Shown here: piece after piece, positions 40,522-54,461 of the stretch
How positions within the stretch are numbered: position 1 is the stretch's first letter
Layout of the letters: every line of letters starts with the position of its first letter
Assembly (NCBI RefSeq): GCF_035594125.1
Contig: NC_087173.1
Coordinates: 2,549,486 to 2,613,485, forward strand
Direction of reading: 5' to 3'
Length of the DNA stretch: 64,000 bases
From: Scylla paramamosain
Lineage: Eukaryota > Arthropoda > Malacostraca > Decapoda > Portunidae
Translations under genes and position numbers: made by a program
The notes under the pieces: generated by a model
What the model saw: only the letters and a program-made list of their open reading frames with translations
What the model was told of the DNA's origin: nothing
Database searches by the model: none

Positions 40522-40705
40522 AGATAAGAACACAAGAAAATGAGAGAAGCTGCAAGAAGCCATCAAGCCTACACGTGGCAGTCTCTGTAAGAGACATACC
40601 TACCTAGTTCCACCTTTTAGAATCGAATTTTGAATTTTTTTAAGAACCAGCAAACAAGAGAAGCAGCAAGAAGTCATCAGGCCTACACGTGGTAGTCCTA
40701 GGTTT
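40522..40705 (+). repeat. Dispersed repeat, two tandem 5' fragments
   Basis: AGAAGCTGCAAGAAGCCATC with CCTACACGTGGCAGT (40552-40590) recurs as AGAAGCAGCAAGAAGTCATC with CCTACACGTGGTAGT (40659-40698). I recall this as the head of an interspersed repeat common in decapod genomes, but cannot check it here. Confidence 0.6.
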
Positions 40706-42359
40706 CTGTTCAGGTAAGAGTGGACTATTACGCTATCATACATTACTACTACTACTACTATTAAAGCTCCTATTACTATTCTGACGACAAGAAACAGAAG
40801 AGCCGTAAACCAAGGGGTTCAGGAAGCGATGGGTAGATGCTCGATTTGTGGTGACCTGCTATTCAACTTTATGGTCTCACAGAAATTAACTTTACCCAAC
40901 GACTAGGATGTCAAAGTTACAACAGCCGCGTCGACAGAAAACGAAGGGCAGTCTACATATTACTCTCTTCCCGACTCACAATAAATTCTACGGTCTCACT
41001 ATGCCCAGTTTTATTTACTGACGAAAGACGAAAGAACACCTTGGTTTAGTACATTTACTTTTTTACATCCGTGGCACTTTAGGCTCTAAGGCAGAAATTT
41101 ACGAAGGGAGACCGAACTTTCGTGACGCTCAGGTTACCATTTAAGGTTAGCTGTTAAAATTAATTGAATCTACCGCCGCAACAAGAAGCACTATTAGGAA
41201 ACATCTCGAACACCGTCATCAGTTGGACAAATTCCCTATCGCAATAAATGTAAATGAGGGAGTACACGCTCATGCAGAAAAGAGTACAGTGGAAAGTAAA
41301 ATACTGTGCCGGTAAAACAAGTAAAACAAGGTAAGCGTTCGTGTCACCAGCATTACATTTTAAATTGTTCACCGCAGCACACGCCTCTCCCGCTGCACTA
41401 GAGGAGCAAACACGGTGTTGTGACGCTGGAAGTTTTGGCTCCACGTGCTTGTCAGTGTCCGCCTCCGGTAACTGAATAAATATATAAGTTCAATAACAGG
41501 AGGGAATGTTATGCCTCATCATGGGGGTAAAATTATCATTGCAACTGTTGATTATTGTTGTTGTTGTTGTTATCATTATCGTCACCATTATCATCACCAT
41601 CATCTTATTACATTATCATAACTAACCTACCATCATCACACATTTACAGCTATAAACAATAACATAAAGAACCCCCTTAAAGAAATAATGTTAAAATCTA
41701 TTACATTGAAGCCGAACGGAATACCTGCATACACCAGTACCATGAAAACCCTTGGCACCATGACGACCCTGAAGACCTTGAGAACCCTGAAACTAACGAC
41801 GCCAAGTCCCTCACCGTCCCTCACACACACACAGCGCCCACAGACACCACCACAACACCACCACGCCCATTCACACTTCCCCGTCCGCCCCCGCACCTCA
41901 AAACACGAGAAGCAGGAGCGAGAACCCCAAGAAAACCCCAAGAAAACCCCAAGAAAACGAGAAAACCCAAACAAGGCACAGGTTAATTATCTAATGCACA
42001 CCTTTTTTTACACCTGCCTTTGTTTCCCACACCTCGTAAAGCGCGCGGTAATTAGGGAGTTTAATATTCGCGGGGACTCGGTCAGCCTCTCAGCGTCACT
42101 GCCCGGATGTATGACGTCATTAGGTCAAGTCTATTACGTCATAAAAGTCCCGGACACAAGCGGGGTCAGGTCATTTTGGGAACTTTATATCTCTTTTTCT
42201 TTTCTTTCCTCTCTTGTTCTTTTGTTCGCGTCTATTCTCTCCACATTTCTCCTCTCCCAATGTACTGCAGGGTCGGGACGGGGCGGTCTTTAGTTTGGTT
42301 GGTTGGAGGGTTGGTCTCTGTCTCTCTCTGTCTGTCTTTCGAGGCCTGTCTGTCTACCT

Positions 42360-42360
<1 letters not shown>
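40706..42360. other. Intergenic, no supported gene
   Basis: Contains ACT and TTG trinucleotide runs (40746-40760, 41556-41573) and three copies of an 11-bp ACCCCAAGAAA unit at 41923-41957. The 201-codon plus-strand frame at 41688-42293 is threonine/proline-rich then hydrophobic, and looks like chance. Confidence 0.4.

Positions 42361-42442
<82 letters not shown>
42361..42442. repeat. (CT)n microsatellite
   Basis: About 41 CT units. Confidence 0.97.
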
Positions 42443-42446
<4 letters not shown>

Positions 42447-42859
42447 ATATTTAAACTCTAAAACTATGTATATCAAAACTACCTGCATTATGACTATCAA
42501 AATGCAAAACAACTAAATAAAAAAACAACATTGTCTGTAATAAAGCGATCTATATTAAAACTATGAAAATTAAAGCTATAAATACCAAACTACAAATGTT
42601 AGTCCTGTCTATATTTAAACTACTTAAATTAAAACTATTCATAATTAATATCATAACACTGAAAAATTCACAAATACTTCTGCTAAAAATACGTTTCACC
42701 TTGACAAAACTTAATTCAGTCCTTTACTTTGTCTGCTCCGCTTCCCACGAGCACGATTAAAGAGAGGAGACACAATAAGAGATAAAAATAACGTTGACAT
42801 CCAGATATGGACGGACATAAAAACAGAGACAATAGTGGAATTATGAAAAATAAATGGAC

Positions 42860-43575
42860 GAGATATTGGTTAATGCTTGACCTTTACAGGATTTGCAAGG
42901 ATTTGATTACTAGGGAAGAGAAAAAGAGCGATGAGGGATAGAGAGAGAAAAAATAACACTCAACGAATGAAAGTCATGAAAATGAAAAATAGGAAAGACA
43001 TTAGAAATAAATGGAGTATGTATGTAATAGAGACGGTACCTGCAGTGACCATTATAGCTCATATGAAAGCATAGGATGTTAATAGAAAGACAGTGATTCA
43101 TAAACACTATACGATTTACTTTAATTCAGTAAAAGTTTAACATAATAAGATACGCTTAATATTGGTCAAGTGTCTTCAATACTTTTAACACAGAACACAG
43201 CAAGAGTATATGAAATAAACAGAGGACTGTAAATTTGATGCATAGTCTCTTTAAGACTTGATGCAGTTCAATATGAACCTAAGATACTATGAAAAGATAA
43301 CTGCCGATAATACCCACAATAGCTTTACTGAGAAAATAAAAAATAAAAAATAAATAAATAATGAATAAATAAAAAAATAAAAAAATAACTAAATAAAATA
43401 AATAAATAAATAAAAAAAAATGTATAGTTTAATGCATAACTTTTACAGTACATACTGAAACTCAAGAACAGATTAAGACGACGAACCATAAAAGTGTATA
43501 ACAAAACACGGATGACTACAGCTTGATGCATAATCTCTATACGACCTACTGTAACTCAAGGTCCTCAGGCACTAA
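42860..43575. repeat. Diverged tandem array, AT-rich
   Basis: A TTGATGCATARTCTCTWTACGAC..ACT..AACTCAAG segment recurs near 42870 (weak), 43095, 43237, 43430 and 43523. The 43210-43260 and 43490-43545 units align best. A (AAAT)n-like run lies at 43337-43420. Confidence 0.5.
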
Positions 43576-43915
43576 GTAATTACGACTATTGGTAAAGCGC
43601 CCAACAGAGGTGAGTGGTCACGTGTTTTACATCCTGTGACGTCACCTTTCCCACATCACCATTCGAGGGAACTGCGGCTCTGCAGCGGAGAGGGAAAATG
43701 AAGGTTATCGCCAATCAGATCCCTTTCAAAACTGAGGGGAGACTTTGGTAGAAGCAGCCCGATTTTGATTGGCCAATTGAGCTCTTCAGAAACTCTACAC
43801 CCTAAACTCCCTCACCCCCTTCCCCTCACATACACTCACCCAAGAAAACAGTGGGGAAACAAAACTTGAACCCTCTGCTCCTGGTGAAGAGAGGATGAGG
43901 GATGCTGTGATGATG

Positions 43916-44158
<243 letters not shown>

Positions 44159-44310
44159 ATCTCACACCCAAACAAAACTTCCTTCCATCCGATTTCAACT
44201 CCAGCCAAACACAAGAACGAGACGAAAGACAAACACGTGAGATTGCCTACGTATATCACCTGGCACGTCCCTTCACTCTCCTCGGGGCACGGGGATGTGA
44301 GATAAGCCAT

Positions 44311-44525
44311 ATTCAGAAACGCTTTGCTCTCTTACCACGGCTGTTTTCAAAGGACACACAGATGATTACTCGTATTCTCAAGACCGTTTCTCCTGCTAAT
44401 AATGTAGAAATCTTGTTAATCTGTCACTAGAACCGTAAAAGCACATTAAAATCAGTGTAATTTCAACTACATCAGAGTCTTTTGAATGTAGTGGAGGTGC
44501 GGCGCAGGAGTGCTTTAGAATACAG
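44311..44525 (+). repeat. Dispersed repeat, solo copy related to the 36.9-37.6 kb array
   Basis: Begins TCAGAAACGCTTTGCTCTCT, then GCTGTTTTCAAAGGACACAC, AGATGATTACTCGT, CTGTCACTAGAACC and GTGGAGGTGCGGCGCAGG. The first 110 bp match the array units; the rest is not found in the array. Confidence 0.6.
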
Positions 44526-44702
44526 TCAATAATAAGCAGGTCGGTGAGGCGGGGTGGGGAGGAATGAGGTATAAATCATTAGCGATGCAATCTTGTCGCG
44601 TTACACCGGTGGAAAAGACGCCAGTGTGTTGCATTATATTATAGGTTGGCTTAGGTGAGGGATTCCTTCTTTAGCGTGGAAGCCATGTATTATGTGGACT
44701 GC

Positions 44703-44738
<36 letters not shown>

Positions 44739-45420
44739 AACCAAACGCTTCATTTCTCTTTTCCTCCGCTTCGTCACTTTCCTCTTGTACTCCTTCACGT
44801 ACTTCTCTCCTTCTTTCTTTCCCTTCTTTTTTATCAGTTCACCATTTCTTTTACATTCCTTCATCACACCACCACCACCACCACCACCTCGATCACCAAA
44901 AACAAAATACAGACAAATAACAGTAAGCTTTCCATTTCACTCATGCATGGCAAACACTGAACCTAATGCATGTCTGGTACCAGCTGGTGGTATGTTGCTT
45001 GTGTTGTGTTGCATTGCTGAGTTGTCATGCATGGTGCACTCGTGTTTCGCTGCCTCGATCATCCTCACTTTACGGTTTGCAAGCTTAATGTAACCAGGGC
45101 AAAATTAATCTTATGCGTTTCTGCCGGAAGCGTCTAACTTGATCTTCAATCTGTACTGAGGCTTTCACGCTAGAGAGGTGAGGAGCGTGCAACATTACGG
45201 GTCACATCATGAGGGTGCTTCAAAGGGAAATCCAGGTGACAGTGGGTGATGCTAACTACTGTTCTGCATTAGTGACTCTGTTAATAACTCTTCTGACTGT
45301 TCATCTGTCTATCTGTCTCTCGATTTATCTATTTATATATGTCTGTCATGGTTCACAAACACAGGCATCTACCTATTGGACTGTCTATGTATTTATCTAC
45401 CTCTCTACTCTCGTGACTAT

Positions 45421-45422
<2 letters not shown>
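44526..45422. other. Intergenic with short CT and CCA runs
   Basis: CT 44707-44736, CCA 44870-44887, CTRTCTATCT-like repeats near 45300-45420. No gene. Confidence 0.4.

Positions 45423-45509
<87 letters not shown>
45423..45509. repeat. (CA)n microsatellite
   Basis: About 43 CA units. Confidence 0.98.
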
Positions 45510-45512
<3 letters not shown>

Positions 45513-46217
45513 TCAGTAAAACGCCCTCAATAAAACTGTCACCATTTCTCATCCTCACAATTTAAAGGAAAGGAACAGGAAGGAACAGGAAGAGGAGTGA
45601 AAAGACGTAAGGGAGGGATGGTCAGGCAGAGGTGAAGAGGGAGGATGAGATAGGAAGAGACGGGGAAGGGAGGACAGGGAGGGGCGCGGGGAGGAGAGGG
45701 GCACGGGGAGGGGCAGCAAGGGGGGATATACACACACTCAGCTGGTGCGGCGGTGCTTCTCCTCTCCGCCGCTAAAATAGTTTGCCGATTCGTTCCTCAG
45801 GTGGGCAATTTTCAATTTAGTTCGCCAGGTACATTATTGGAAACCCATCAGAAAAGTGGTAGTGACGGTGGTGGCGGCGGTGGTGGTGGTGGTGGTTGTT
45901 AGGAATGTGAAGCTGTGTTAGTACTGGTGGTGATAGTGGTGGTGGTGATGGAAGTGCTATTAGTGACAACAGTAGTAGTGGTGGTGGTAGTGAATAAGTT
46001 GTTGGTATAAGTGATGCAAGTGGTGGTGAATAGCTGAAGATGGAAGTGTAGTAGGTGGTGGTGGTGGCGGTGGTGGTGGTGGTGGTGGTGGGAGCGGAGG
46101 CAAGTGCTTCAGATAATGCTTCCTATTGTGTGTTTCAAGAGTAGTGTGTGTAGGAGGAGCGTGTAAAGGCGCCGTGTCATGTCTGAAGCTCTCGTTTGCA
46201 CTGCTGCGGGTCTTCTG

Positions 46218-46218
<1 letters not shown>
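45510..46218. other. Purine run then GGT-rich sequence
   Basis: 45560-45725 is purine-rich. 45858-46095 is an imperfect GGT/AGT/GAT trinucleotide field. No gene. Confidence 0.5.

Positions 46219-46266
<48 letters not shown>
46219..46266. repeat. (GT)n microsatellite
   Basis: About 24 GT units. Confidence 0.97.
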
Positions 46267-47404
<1,138 letters not shown>

Positions 47405-47707
47405 GTCTGATAAAATAATAATAAACGGATTGTCTACGTGAAAAAAGTAAAAAAAATAAATAAAATACAGAAAGAGAAACATTTATCCAAACAGAAATGA
47501 CTTACCACGTAGATGACTTAAATAAATAGTACATAAAAAAAAAAAAACAGAAAACGAGGAATGACTGTCTATTAAAGGCTGAAAAACTAACTTGAATGTA
47601 TACTCGGGAGGTGATTGAAGTAAATTTCCACTGGGATGAAGTAAATTGCAGTTGAGAGTTTATGCAAGATTACGGGAGAAGGAAGCTGCTTGGAAATTAA
47701 AGTTGGG

Positions 47708-47857
<150 letters not shown>

Positions 47858-49454
47858 ATGGCGAAAGGATGAAGGAGGAGATGAGAAAGAGAAAGGGAGA
47901 GAAGATAGCAAAGAGGAGAGAAGAAAGGAAAGCAAGGAGAAGATTAAAATAAGTAAAGGAGAGGGAGGAAGAGATGAAAGTTGAGATGATAGTAGATGTG
48001 AGAGGAGGAAGAGGAAAAGGAAAGATATTAAAAGGGAGAAGAGGGGTAAGGATAAGAAGGGTGAAAAGAAGATGAAAGAAGACGAGAGAAGAGGATACGA
48101 AACGAGAGAAAAAATATTGCACGAATAACGATGGTAAGAGAAATATATAACGAAATGTATGCAAAGAAAAGAAAAACAAAAATAGAAATAAATAAATAAT
48201 AAATAGAAATCGGGGCAACAAAAACACGACTAAAAAAAAAAAAAACAAAACAACACAAAAGCAAAAATATTTTCCCTAAGAAAATATGTTAAAGAAAAAA
48301 ACAGGAAAGAAAATAACATGAAGGTGGAAACTGAGGTGAAGAGGAAAAATGGAAATTATTAAGAGATAAAATCAAGACACCGTACAAAGAAGAAAAAAAA
48401 AAGAAAAAGAAAAAAACACACAAATAAAAAAAAATATTCTCTTAACCAAATACAAAGAAGAAAAACTGGAATGAAAAATAATAGGAAAGTGAAAACGGAG
48501 GTGAAGCAGAAAAGTGAAGATTATTAGAAGATAGAAAGCAAGAGGAAGATGAATGGAAAGTGCGTGGCTTCTGAAAACGAGCGGGAGAGAAGAACCAACA
48601 CCTTACCAGCGGCTGAGAGGAGAGGTGTGTGTTAGGAAACCATAAATATAACACAGCAACGAGGCCGACATACGAGGAATAAGAAAAATATACTCCGAAA
48701 AATGAGAAGAGTGAGAAAGTGTAAGGTGAGCAGTAATGAACAGATAAGTAAATAAATAGGTAAACAGAGATATAAGTAAGATCAATGGGAATATGATATG
48801 TATAAACAGAAAACGTAAATTAGAATTACGAACATAAAAAAAGAACACAGATAATTAGGTGAATACATTGATGAATAAATATGAGATAAATAAATACATA
48901 AATATACAAATAAATAATAGGTAAATAAGAATTCAAGAACATTTGAGGAACAATAAATTAAATAGGAAATGATACGGTAAATAAATAGATAAATGAATGA
49001 AAAATCAGGAAGATAAGAGAAACAGCAACATAAATAAGTGAACAGGTTAATAAGAACCACGAGGAATATAAGAGGAAAAGTAAATAAGTGAATAAACAAA
49101 CAATAAAATAAGGAATGAAAAAAAACCGCGATAAAAAAAAAAACTTTGAAGGAGCAACAAACCAGACGAACGAGAAAACTAAAAACAAACAAACAAAAAA
49201 ACAAACAAACAAACAAATAAACAAGCTAGAAGAGAAGGAAGGGAGAGAAAAGAAGAAAACAAACAAAAAAATACTGAAAATTAAACAGTAGGAGATAGAC
49301 GCAGGAAATATAGATGGGATAAACAAGAGCAACAGCAACAGAGAAGCAGAATATTCCCGTGAGTTATGAGGGACGCTGTTTCTCTTCCCTGAGTATTACT
49401 GCGAACTATTGGACAAAAATATGAAGCTACAAAGAGTCCAGTTACTATCACATG
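47858..49454. other. A/purine-rich low-complexity region
   Basis: 47860-48560 is GAGGAGA/AAAGAA-rich. 48730-49260 is built of AAATAAATAGRTAAA and ACAAACAAACAAA imperfect repeats. Long T/F/I-rich minus-strand frames are artefacts. Confidence 0.7.
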
Positions 49455-49620
49455 GAGGAGGAGGAGGAGGAGGAGGAGGAGGAGGAGGAGGAGGAAGAGG
49501 AGGAGGAGAATCGATAAGAAAAAATGAGACAATAATACAAGGAAAACTGAGATAATACTGAAGAGGGAGGAGGAGGAGGAGGAGGAGGAGGAGGAGGAGG
49601 AGGAGGAGGAGGAGGAGGAG

Positions 49621-49655
<35 letters not shown>

Positions 49656-49790
49656 AGAAGAAGAGGAAAACCGATAAGAAAAAAAAATGACACGATAATA
49701 CAAGGAAAACTGAGAGATAATGCAGAAGAGGAAGGACGAAAAAGAGGAGAAGGAAGAGGAGGAAGAGGAAGAAGAGGAAGAAGACTTAAC
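49455..49790. repeat. (GGA)n microsatellites, duplicated with flank
   Basis: GGA 49455-49507 and 49566-49660. Both are followed by AATCGATAAGAAAAA / AACCGATAAGAAAAA and then ACAATAATACAAGGAAAACTGA, so a ~150-180 bp unit including the GGA tract is duplicated. A third GGA/GAA run ends near 49785. Confidence 0.9.
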
Positions 49791-49939
49791 AAATACACAC
49801 TTACGAGCAACAGTTAAGTTTCCAACCGATTAATTTGGGGGCACTGTTCTATTTCACTTCACGATCGAATTTAGCTGCGAATTTCTTAAGCAATCCATCT
49901 GTGCAAGTATCGAACGAATAACGAGGAGGAGCATCAGCC

Positions 49940-50050
49940 ACACCAGGAGAAAGAACATGCCTCTCGCCTCTCACAGGACCCTCATTAATTAGACCCTGAA
50001 GTGTTTGTCTCAAAGGGTCATTAGCGAGAACTTGAATTAATGACGAGGCT
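49940..50050. promoter_or_regulatory. Candidate conserved noncoding segment
   Basis: Unique island between low-complexity blocks with CATTAATTAGACCC, TCAAAGGGTCATTAG and GAATTAATGACG. TCAAAGGGTCA resembles nuclear-receptor sites and the ATTA cores resemble homeodomain sites. Motif-level inference only. Confidence 0.25.
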
Positions 50051-50549
50051 TTGGAAGATTGTTATTGTCGTTGTTGCTGCTGCTGCTGCTCTTGTTGTTG
50101 TTGTTGGTGGTATTGTGGTTGTATTATGGGTAAAAAAAAAAGAAGTATCGGTTCATAAGGGGTCCGATGAATACCGTAAAAATTCGTTCAACTTCTCGTC
50201 TCACATTAAGTTTTCGTTTCCTTCGTTCTATAGTAAATTTTTTTTTTCAGTCATAGTACATTCATATCTTAACACACAAATACATTAAGGACAAGAGCAT
50301 ATGTAAGTGACAGCGCGTATACATTTCCATCCCTCCTGACAACACGGCCACAGTACGTTCCCTTGACATGAGAGCAAAGCCTCAGACGTACCCGGGAGCC
50401 AAAGCCACCTCGGTCCCCGGGAGGTCACGAAGCCAAGTCCAAACCCAAATCCGTCTTCAGAATCAGGTAATAACTCGACATGACGGCAGCCAATTTGACT
50501 CGACTCACCTGCCAGTCTTCCCCTCCCCCCTTAACCTTCCCATCCCTCA

Positions 50550-51095
50550 GCAAGTCGATTTAAACCCCCAGACACTTTCCTCTCCCACTAATAATCTTCC
50601 TGGCACATTTCCTAGACACCCCTCTCTTCCCAAATGTTCTCCCACGGGACGATTTAAACTACCAGACATTTTCCTCTCCCCAGTATTCTCCCATGCCCTT
50701 CCTTTTCTCTCAACGCTCTGCAAGACACTCTTCTCCCCCCAAAAAAAGCAATTTAGACACCCCAGATACGTCTATCTCCCCAAATACCCCCTTAAAAATT
50801 GACTTAACACGGCAGTGAAGGCGATATAGAGCTTAAGACACTTCCCCCCCTCCCAGAAAGCATTATAAGCCACTATTCACACTTCTCACCCCTCCGTACT
50901 TCTCAGCAAGGCAATCCAAACCCCCAGGGAACTTTCGTGGTACACTCAACGCTCACACAAGTACTATCGAATGCTATAAAAACGAAGCATTGGGGGAGCA
51001 TATCGTGTTATTGATGCTTGTAGTGTGCGTGTTGCTTAAGACGATCCAATGCTATAAAGAGCGAAGCAAAAGGTGAGTGTATTGTGTTTATCGCC
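50550..51095. repeat. Weak ~95-bp repeats and a 77-bp duplicated segment
   Basis: GATTTAAAC..CCAGACA.TTTCCTCTCCC recurs at 50557 and 50651, with weaker forms at 50749 and 50912. Then AATGCTATAAARA.CGAAGCA is duplicated at about 50972 and 51049, each followed by G.GTGTTATTG/GTGTTTATCG. Confidence 0.45.
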
Positions 51096-51894
51096 TCCGT
51101 GATGGCAATAAAGTTAAGACAGTGTAATACCTGGTGATAATCTTACGGAAACACCTGCATGGGATATTGGTCCAAATGGCGAGGTGTCATAAAGGTGATA
51201 AATGAGCAACGGACAGCCATTTGATTTATACTCGTATTCTTAAACTCTCTCTCTCTCTCTCTCTCAGGTACCCTTGTCACGGCTCACCTCCACTTTCTCC
51301 CCTCCCTCTCAACCCTCCCTCTGCCCTCCTCCACCTCATCTTGAATCACCCGCCATCACCCGCCACGCCTCCTCCCTCATACCTTTCCTCGCTCCCCTTC
51401 ACCCTCACCTCCTGGGAAATAACCACGCCAGGACCTCGCTTATTTTCGGTTCCGGGCAATGCTGTCACACTGAGTGAAGAGGGAAGGAAAAAAAGGGTGC
51501 GTTTTTTTCCCTTCCTCTCCTCAACCGGATACGGAAAATTATGTGTGAGGGGAAATATCGTATTGATGCAAGCAACGTGGGTGTTTCGTGCTGAGTGTGT
51601 GAAGAACGTGGTGTGTATTAGGTGGAGGGTATATTTAAAGGTGGTGGTGGTGGTGGTGGTGGTGGTGGTCTAAGAGAGTCAAGAGGTAGTCAGTCATGAG
51701 TCTCATTTCTACGTTGCCTATCACTGGAATGCATATTCACTCCATCGCCTCATCTCCACTACTTTTAATTGGCTCCAGTGGAAGGTGTGTGATTCTTCAG
51801 GGACTTTTAATGATTTCAGTGATAGTTTAACGGTTCTTCTGCATGATCGCTCAAACAAACACTAAGAGAACCTGACTTATCATCTCTGCGGCCT

Positions 51895-51896
<2 letters not shown>
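51096..51896. other. Intergenic
   Basis: Pyrimidine-rich 51245-51420 with a short CT run, and a GGT run at 51641-51669. No supported gene. Confidence 0.4.
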
Positions 51897-51979
<83 letters not shown>

Positions 51980-51980
51980 G
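51897..51980. repeat. (GA)n microsatellite
   Basis: Interrupted once by ATGAG at 51960. Confidence 0.97.
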
Positions 51981-52069
51981 ACCGTAAGTGCCTTCAGGAA
52001 AATTTCACCCCACCAACTTTCCACTTACAAGATTTTCCCTCAAATTAATTCCCATCATGAAAAAAAATA

Positions 52070-52135
52070 TTAGGTTAGGTTGGGTTAAGTCAAGGTCAGT
52101 TTAGGTTAGGTTAGGTAAGGTAAGGTAAGGTGGAA
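52070..52135 (+). repeat. Second telomere-like TTAGG tract
   Basis: TTAGGTTAGGTTGGGTTAAG and TTTAGGTTAGGTTAGGTAAGG, same orientation as the 16.9 kb tract, followed by GACAGACAGA-type repeats. Confidence 0.6.
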
Positions 52136-52529
52136 TTTGGAGGGACGAACAAACAGACAGATAGACAGACAAATATACATCCATCCATATATCCAAACAA
52201 ATAGACAGACAGACATACAAACAAACAGGCAGATATATTAAGTAGCAGGAGAGAACAATATTTTTCATGTTTTTTTTTTTAACCTAATCCGTTCCATCAT
52301 CCTGTTTCAATTCTCTCCTGCTGTCCATAACTTCCTAATCCCCCAATGTAACCACGAGCTTCCCGTTAGTGGCCAGTCCTCGCTCATCTCTTAATCTACT
52401 CACTGTTTTTTTTTTAATGTCCCTTTATTTTTTTTTTTAGCTCAATTCCAATTCAGATTCATTTCGGTCGTGCAACTTTTTCCCCCCAAGCCATGTAGAT
52501 GTGGAAAATAAAGATGAATGGTACACAAG

Positions 52530-52534
<5 letters not shown>

Positions 52535-52620
<86 letters not shown>

Positions 52621-52675
52621 TAGGTCCCTCTCTTTCGCTCCCTCTCTCCTTCACTCCTTACCTCATTTCCTATCC

Positions 52676-52769
<94 letters not shown>
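52535..52769. repeat. Two (CT)n microsatellites
   Basis: CT 52535-52618 and 52680-52769 with a pyrimidine-rich spacer. Confidence 0.97.
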
Positions 52770-52772
<3 letters not shown>

Positions 52773-52914
52773 ACTCCGCTATTCCTATCCACGTCATTCA
52801 TTCCTCCTTACAACTTCCTCCGTCCATAAATTTACCCTCCCACCTCCTCACCCTCCCCTAGTACCCCTTCCTGTCTCTCTTCCACTCCCTCTCTCTTTCT
52901 CTCTCCGGTATACC

Positions 52915-53080
52915 TGCACCTGTGGGTTTCTCGGCTGGTCAGGTTGTCCACCGGAGCTCCCCTGAACATGACACGCAATTAATGGGCGAATCAAGTCGTG
53001 AAATGGCGCAGCTTATCTTTCTATTAATCATCAGATGTGAAGCTCCTGCGCCCTTGATGGATTACCAAACTTTGCTAACT
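52915..53080. promoter_or_regulatory. Candidate conserved noncoding segment with ATTAATGGGC
   Basis: Unique, balanced sequence containing GCAATTAATGGGCGAATC (ATTAATGGGC at 52978-52987) and CTATTAATCATCAG. It shares the 10-mer with 8.69 and 13.71 kb. No coding signal. Confidence 0.25.
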
Positions 53081-53274
53081 AATTCTGAGAGTGTGTGTGT
53101 GAGAGAGAGTGAGAGGGTGAGTGTGAGTGAAATGTATAGTGGTAGTGAGAGGAGAGTATGGGAGAGGAAGGAGAGGGAGGGAGACTGGGAGAGGGAGAGA
53201 CTATAGAAGTGAGTTGAAATGAAACAGGTAGAAGCCTTGCAAAGCTATTGGGACAGGAGGAAATACCAGGACGA

Positions 53275-53345
53275 AGAGGAAGAGGAAGAGGAGGAGGAGG
53301 AGGAGGAAGAGGAGGAGGAGGAGGAGGAGGAGGAGGAGGAGGAGG
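53275..53345. repeat. (GGA)/(GAA) microsatellite
   Basis: Imperfect trinucleotide purine tract. Confidence 0.95.
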
Positions 53346-53977
53346 ACGAAGAAGGAGGACATGGAGGAGACACATAATTATAAACACGACTTAATTACGA
53401 GTATAAGCGATGATGTTGATGATAAAATAAGATAAAAAAAATAGTAAAAAGAAGGAAAATGAACCACGATTATAAACAATGTAGGAAAAAACCTAAAGAA
53501 AAAAAATGAACATTAATCAATATACGAGGAAACGATGGAAAATTACATTAAAAAAAAAAAAAAGATGAATGATGATATAATACAAGAAAAAAAATCAAGA
53601 AAAAAAAAACGAGGTGGCAAAGAAAAAAAAAAATAATGTACAAAAAAAAAAAAAAAAACAGACGATGAAGAGATCAGAGAAAGATGAATAAAAGTGAAAC
53701 AAATACGAGAAAGAAAAAAGTCAGAAAAAAACATACGAAAAAACAAAAATAAATAAATAAGGAAAAATATCAGCTGGGGAAAGGTTAAGGCGGTCCGGGG
53801 CAGCGAGCATGAGGTGGAGCGGGAGGAGGTGGAGCGAGAGGAGGTCAATTTTTGGTGACATTTGTGGCTCTCATAAGGGTACGGGAAGCCTCGCCGGGAA
53901 GGGATGGACGGGAAGATCTCATTAAAGTTTCCTAGATTCGTTTACCGCAGTGCAAGGACCCGCCGGCAAGCAAGGCC
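53346..53977. other. A-rich intergenic
   Basis: Multiple poly(A) runs 53430-53760, then a GC-rich unique part. No gene. Confidence 0.5.
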
Positions 53978-54372
53978 AGGGTGTGGGGGCCAGGGTGAGT
54001 CAGGGTGATGGTCAGGATGAGTGCCAAAATGAGGGGCTGCAAGGGTAGGTGCAAGTGTGAGTGCCAGGGTGACAGGTGCTAAGGTGGATACAAGGATGAG
54101 TGACAAGGATGAGTGTCAAGGGTGGATGCCAGAATGAATGCCAGGGTGAGGCGTGCCAGGGTGAGAAGTGACAGGGTGATTGTTACGATAAGCAATACAA
54201 TGAGTGCCAGGGTGAGTGTTAAGAGTGACTGGGTAAGGAATGCCGTAATAAAGGGTGCCAAAGAAAGGATTCCCAGGATGAGGGGTGCCACAGTGAGGCT
54301 TGCAGAGTGTATCAGGGTGAAGAGTATCAGGGTGAAGAGATCCAGGGTGAAGAGGTCCAGGGTGAAGAGGGA
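53978..54372. repeat. Degenerate minisatellite, GCCAGGGTGA-type unit
   Basis: About thirty imperfect 10-16 bp units around GYCARGGTGAGTG. It ends in four more regular 14-bp ATCAGGGTGAAGAG units (54309-54368). Minus-strand translation gives HPGTP-like repeats, which merely reflect the period. Confidence 0.85.
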
Positions 54373-54461
54373 AGGAGAGCAAAACTATATATACAAGGAA
54401 AATAAATGTCAGAGAGAAACGAAAAGGAAAACCAGGAAAGTGTAGTAAAGTTTTAGAAGAG

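Noticed and set aside
41688..42293. 201-codon plus-strand open frame
   Set aside because: Thr/Pro/Lys-rich from short local repeats and then hydrophobic. No homology recognised, no promoter or poly(A) support; a similarly long frame lies on the other strand.
48958..49338. Hydrophobic minus-strand frames resembling membrane proteins
   Set aside because: They are translations of AAATAAATA and ACAAACAAA imperfect repeats; the apparent membrane segments are a composition effect.
50368..50802. 144-codon plus-strand open frame
   Set aside because: Pro/Ser/Leu-rich product of a pyrimidine-rich, weakly repeated region. No domain or conserved start.
54116..54382. HPGTP-repeat minus-strand open frame
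   Set aside because: It arises from the roughly 15-bp periodicity of the GCCAGGGTGA minisatellite; the opposite strand is equally open.
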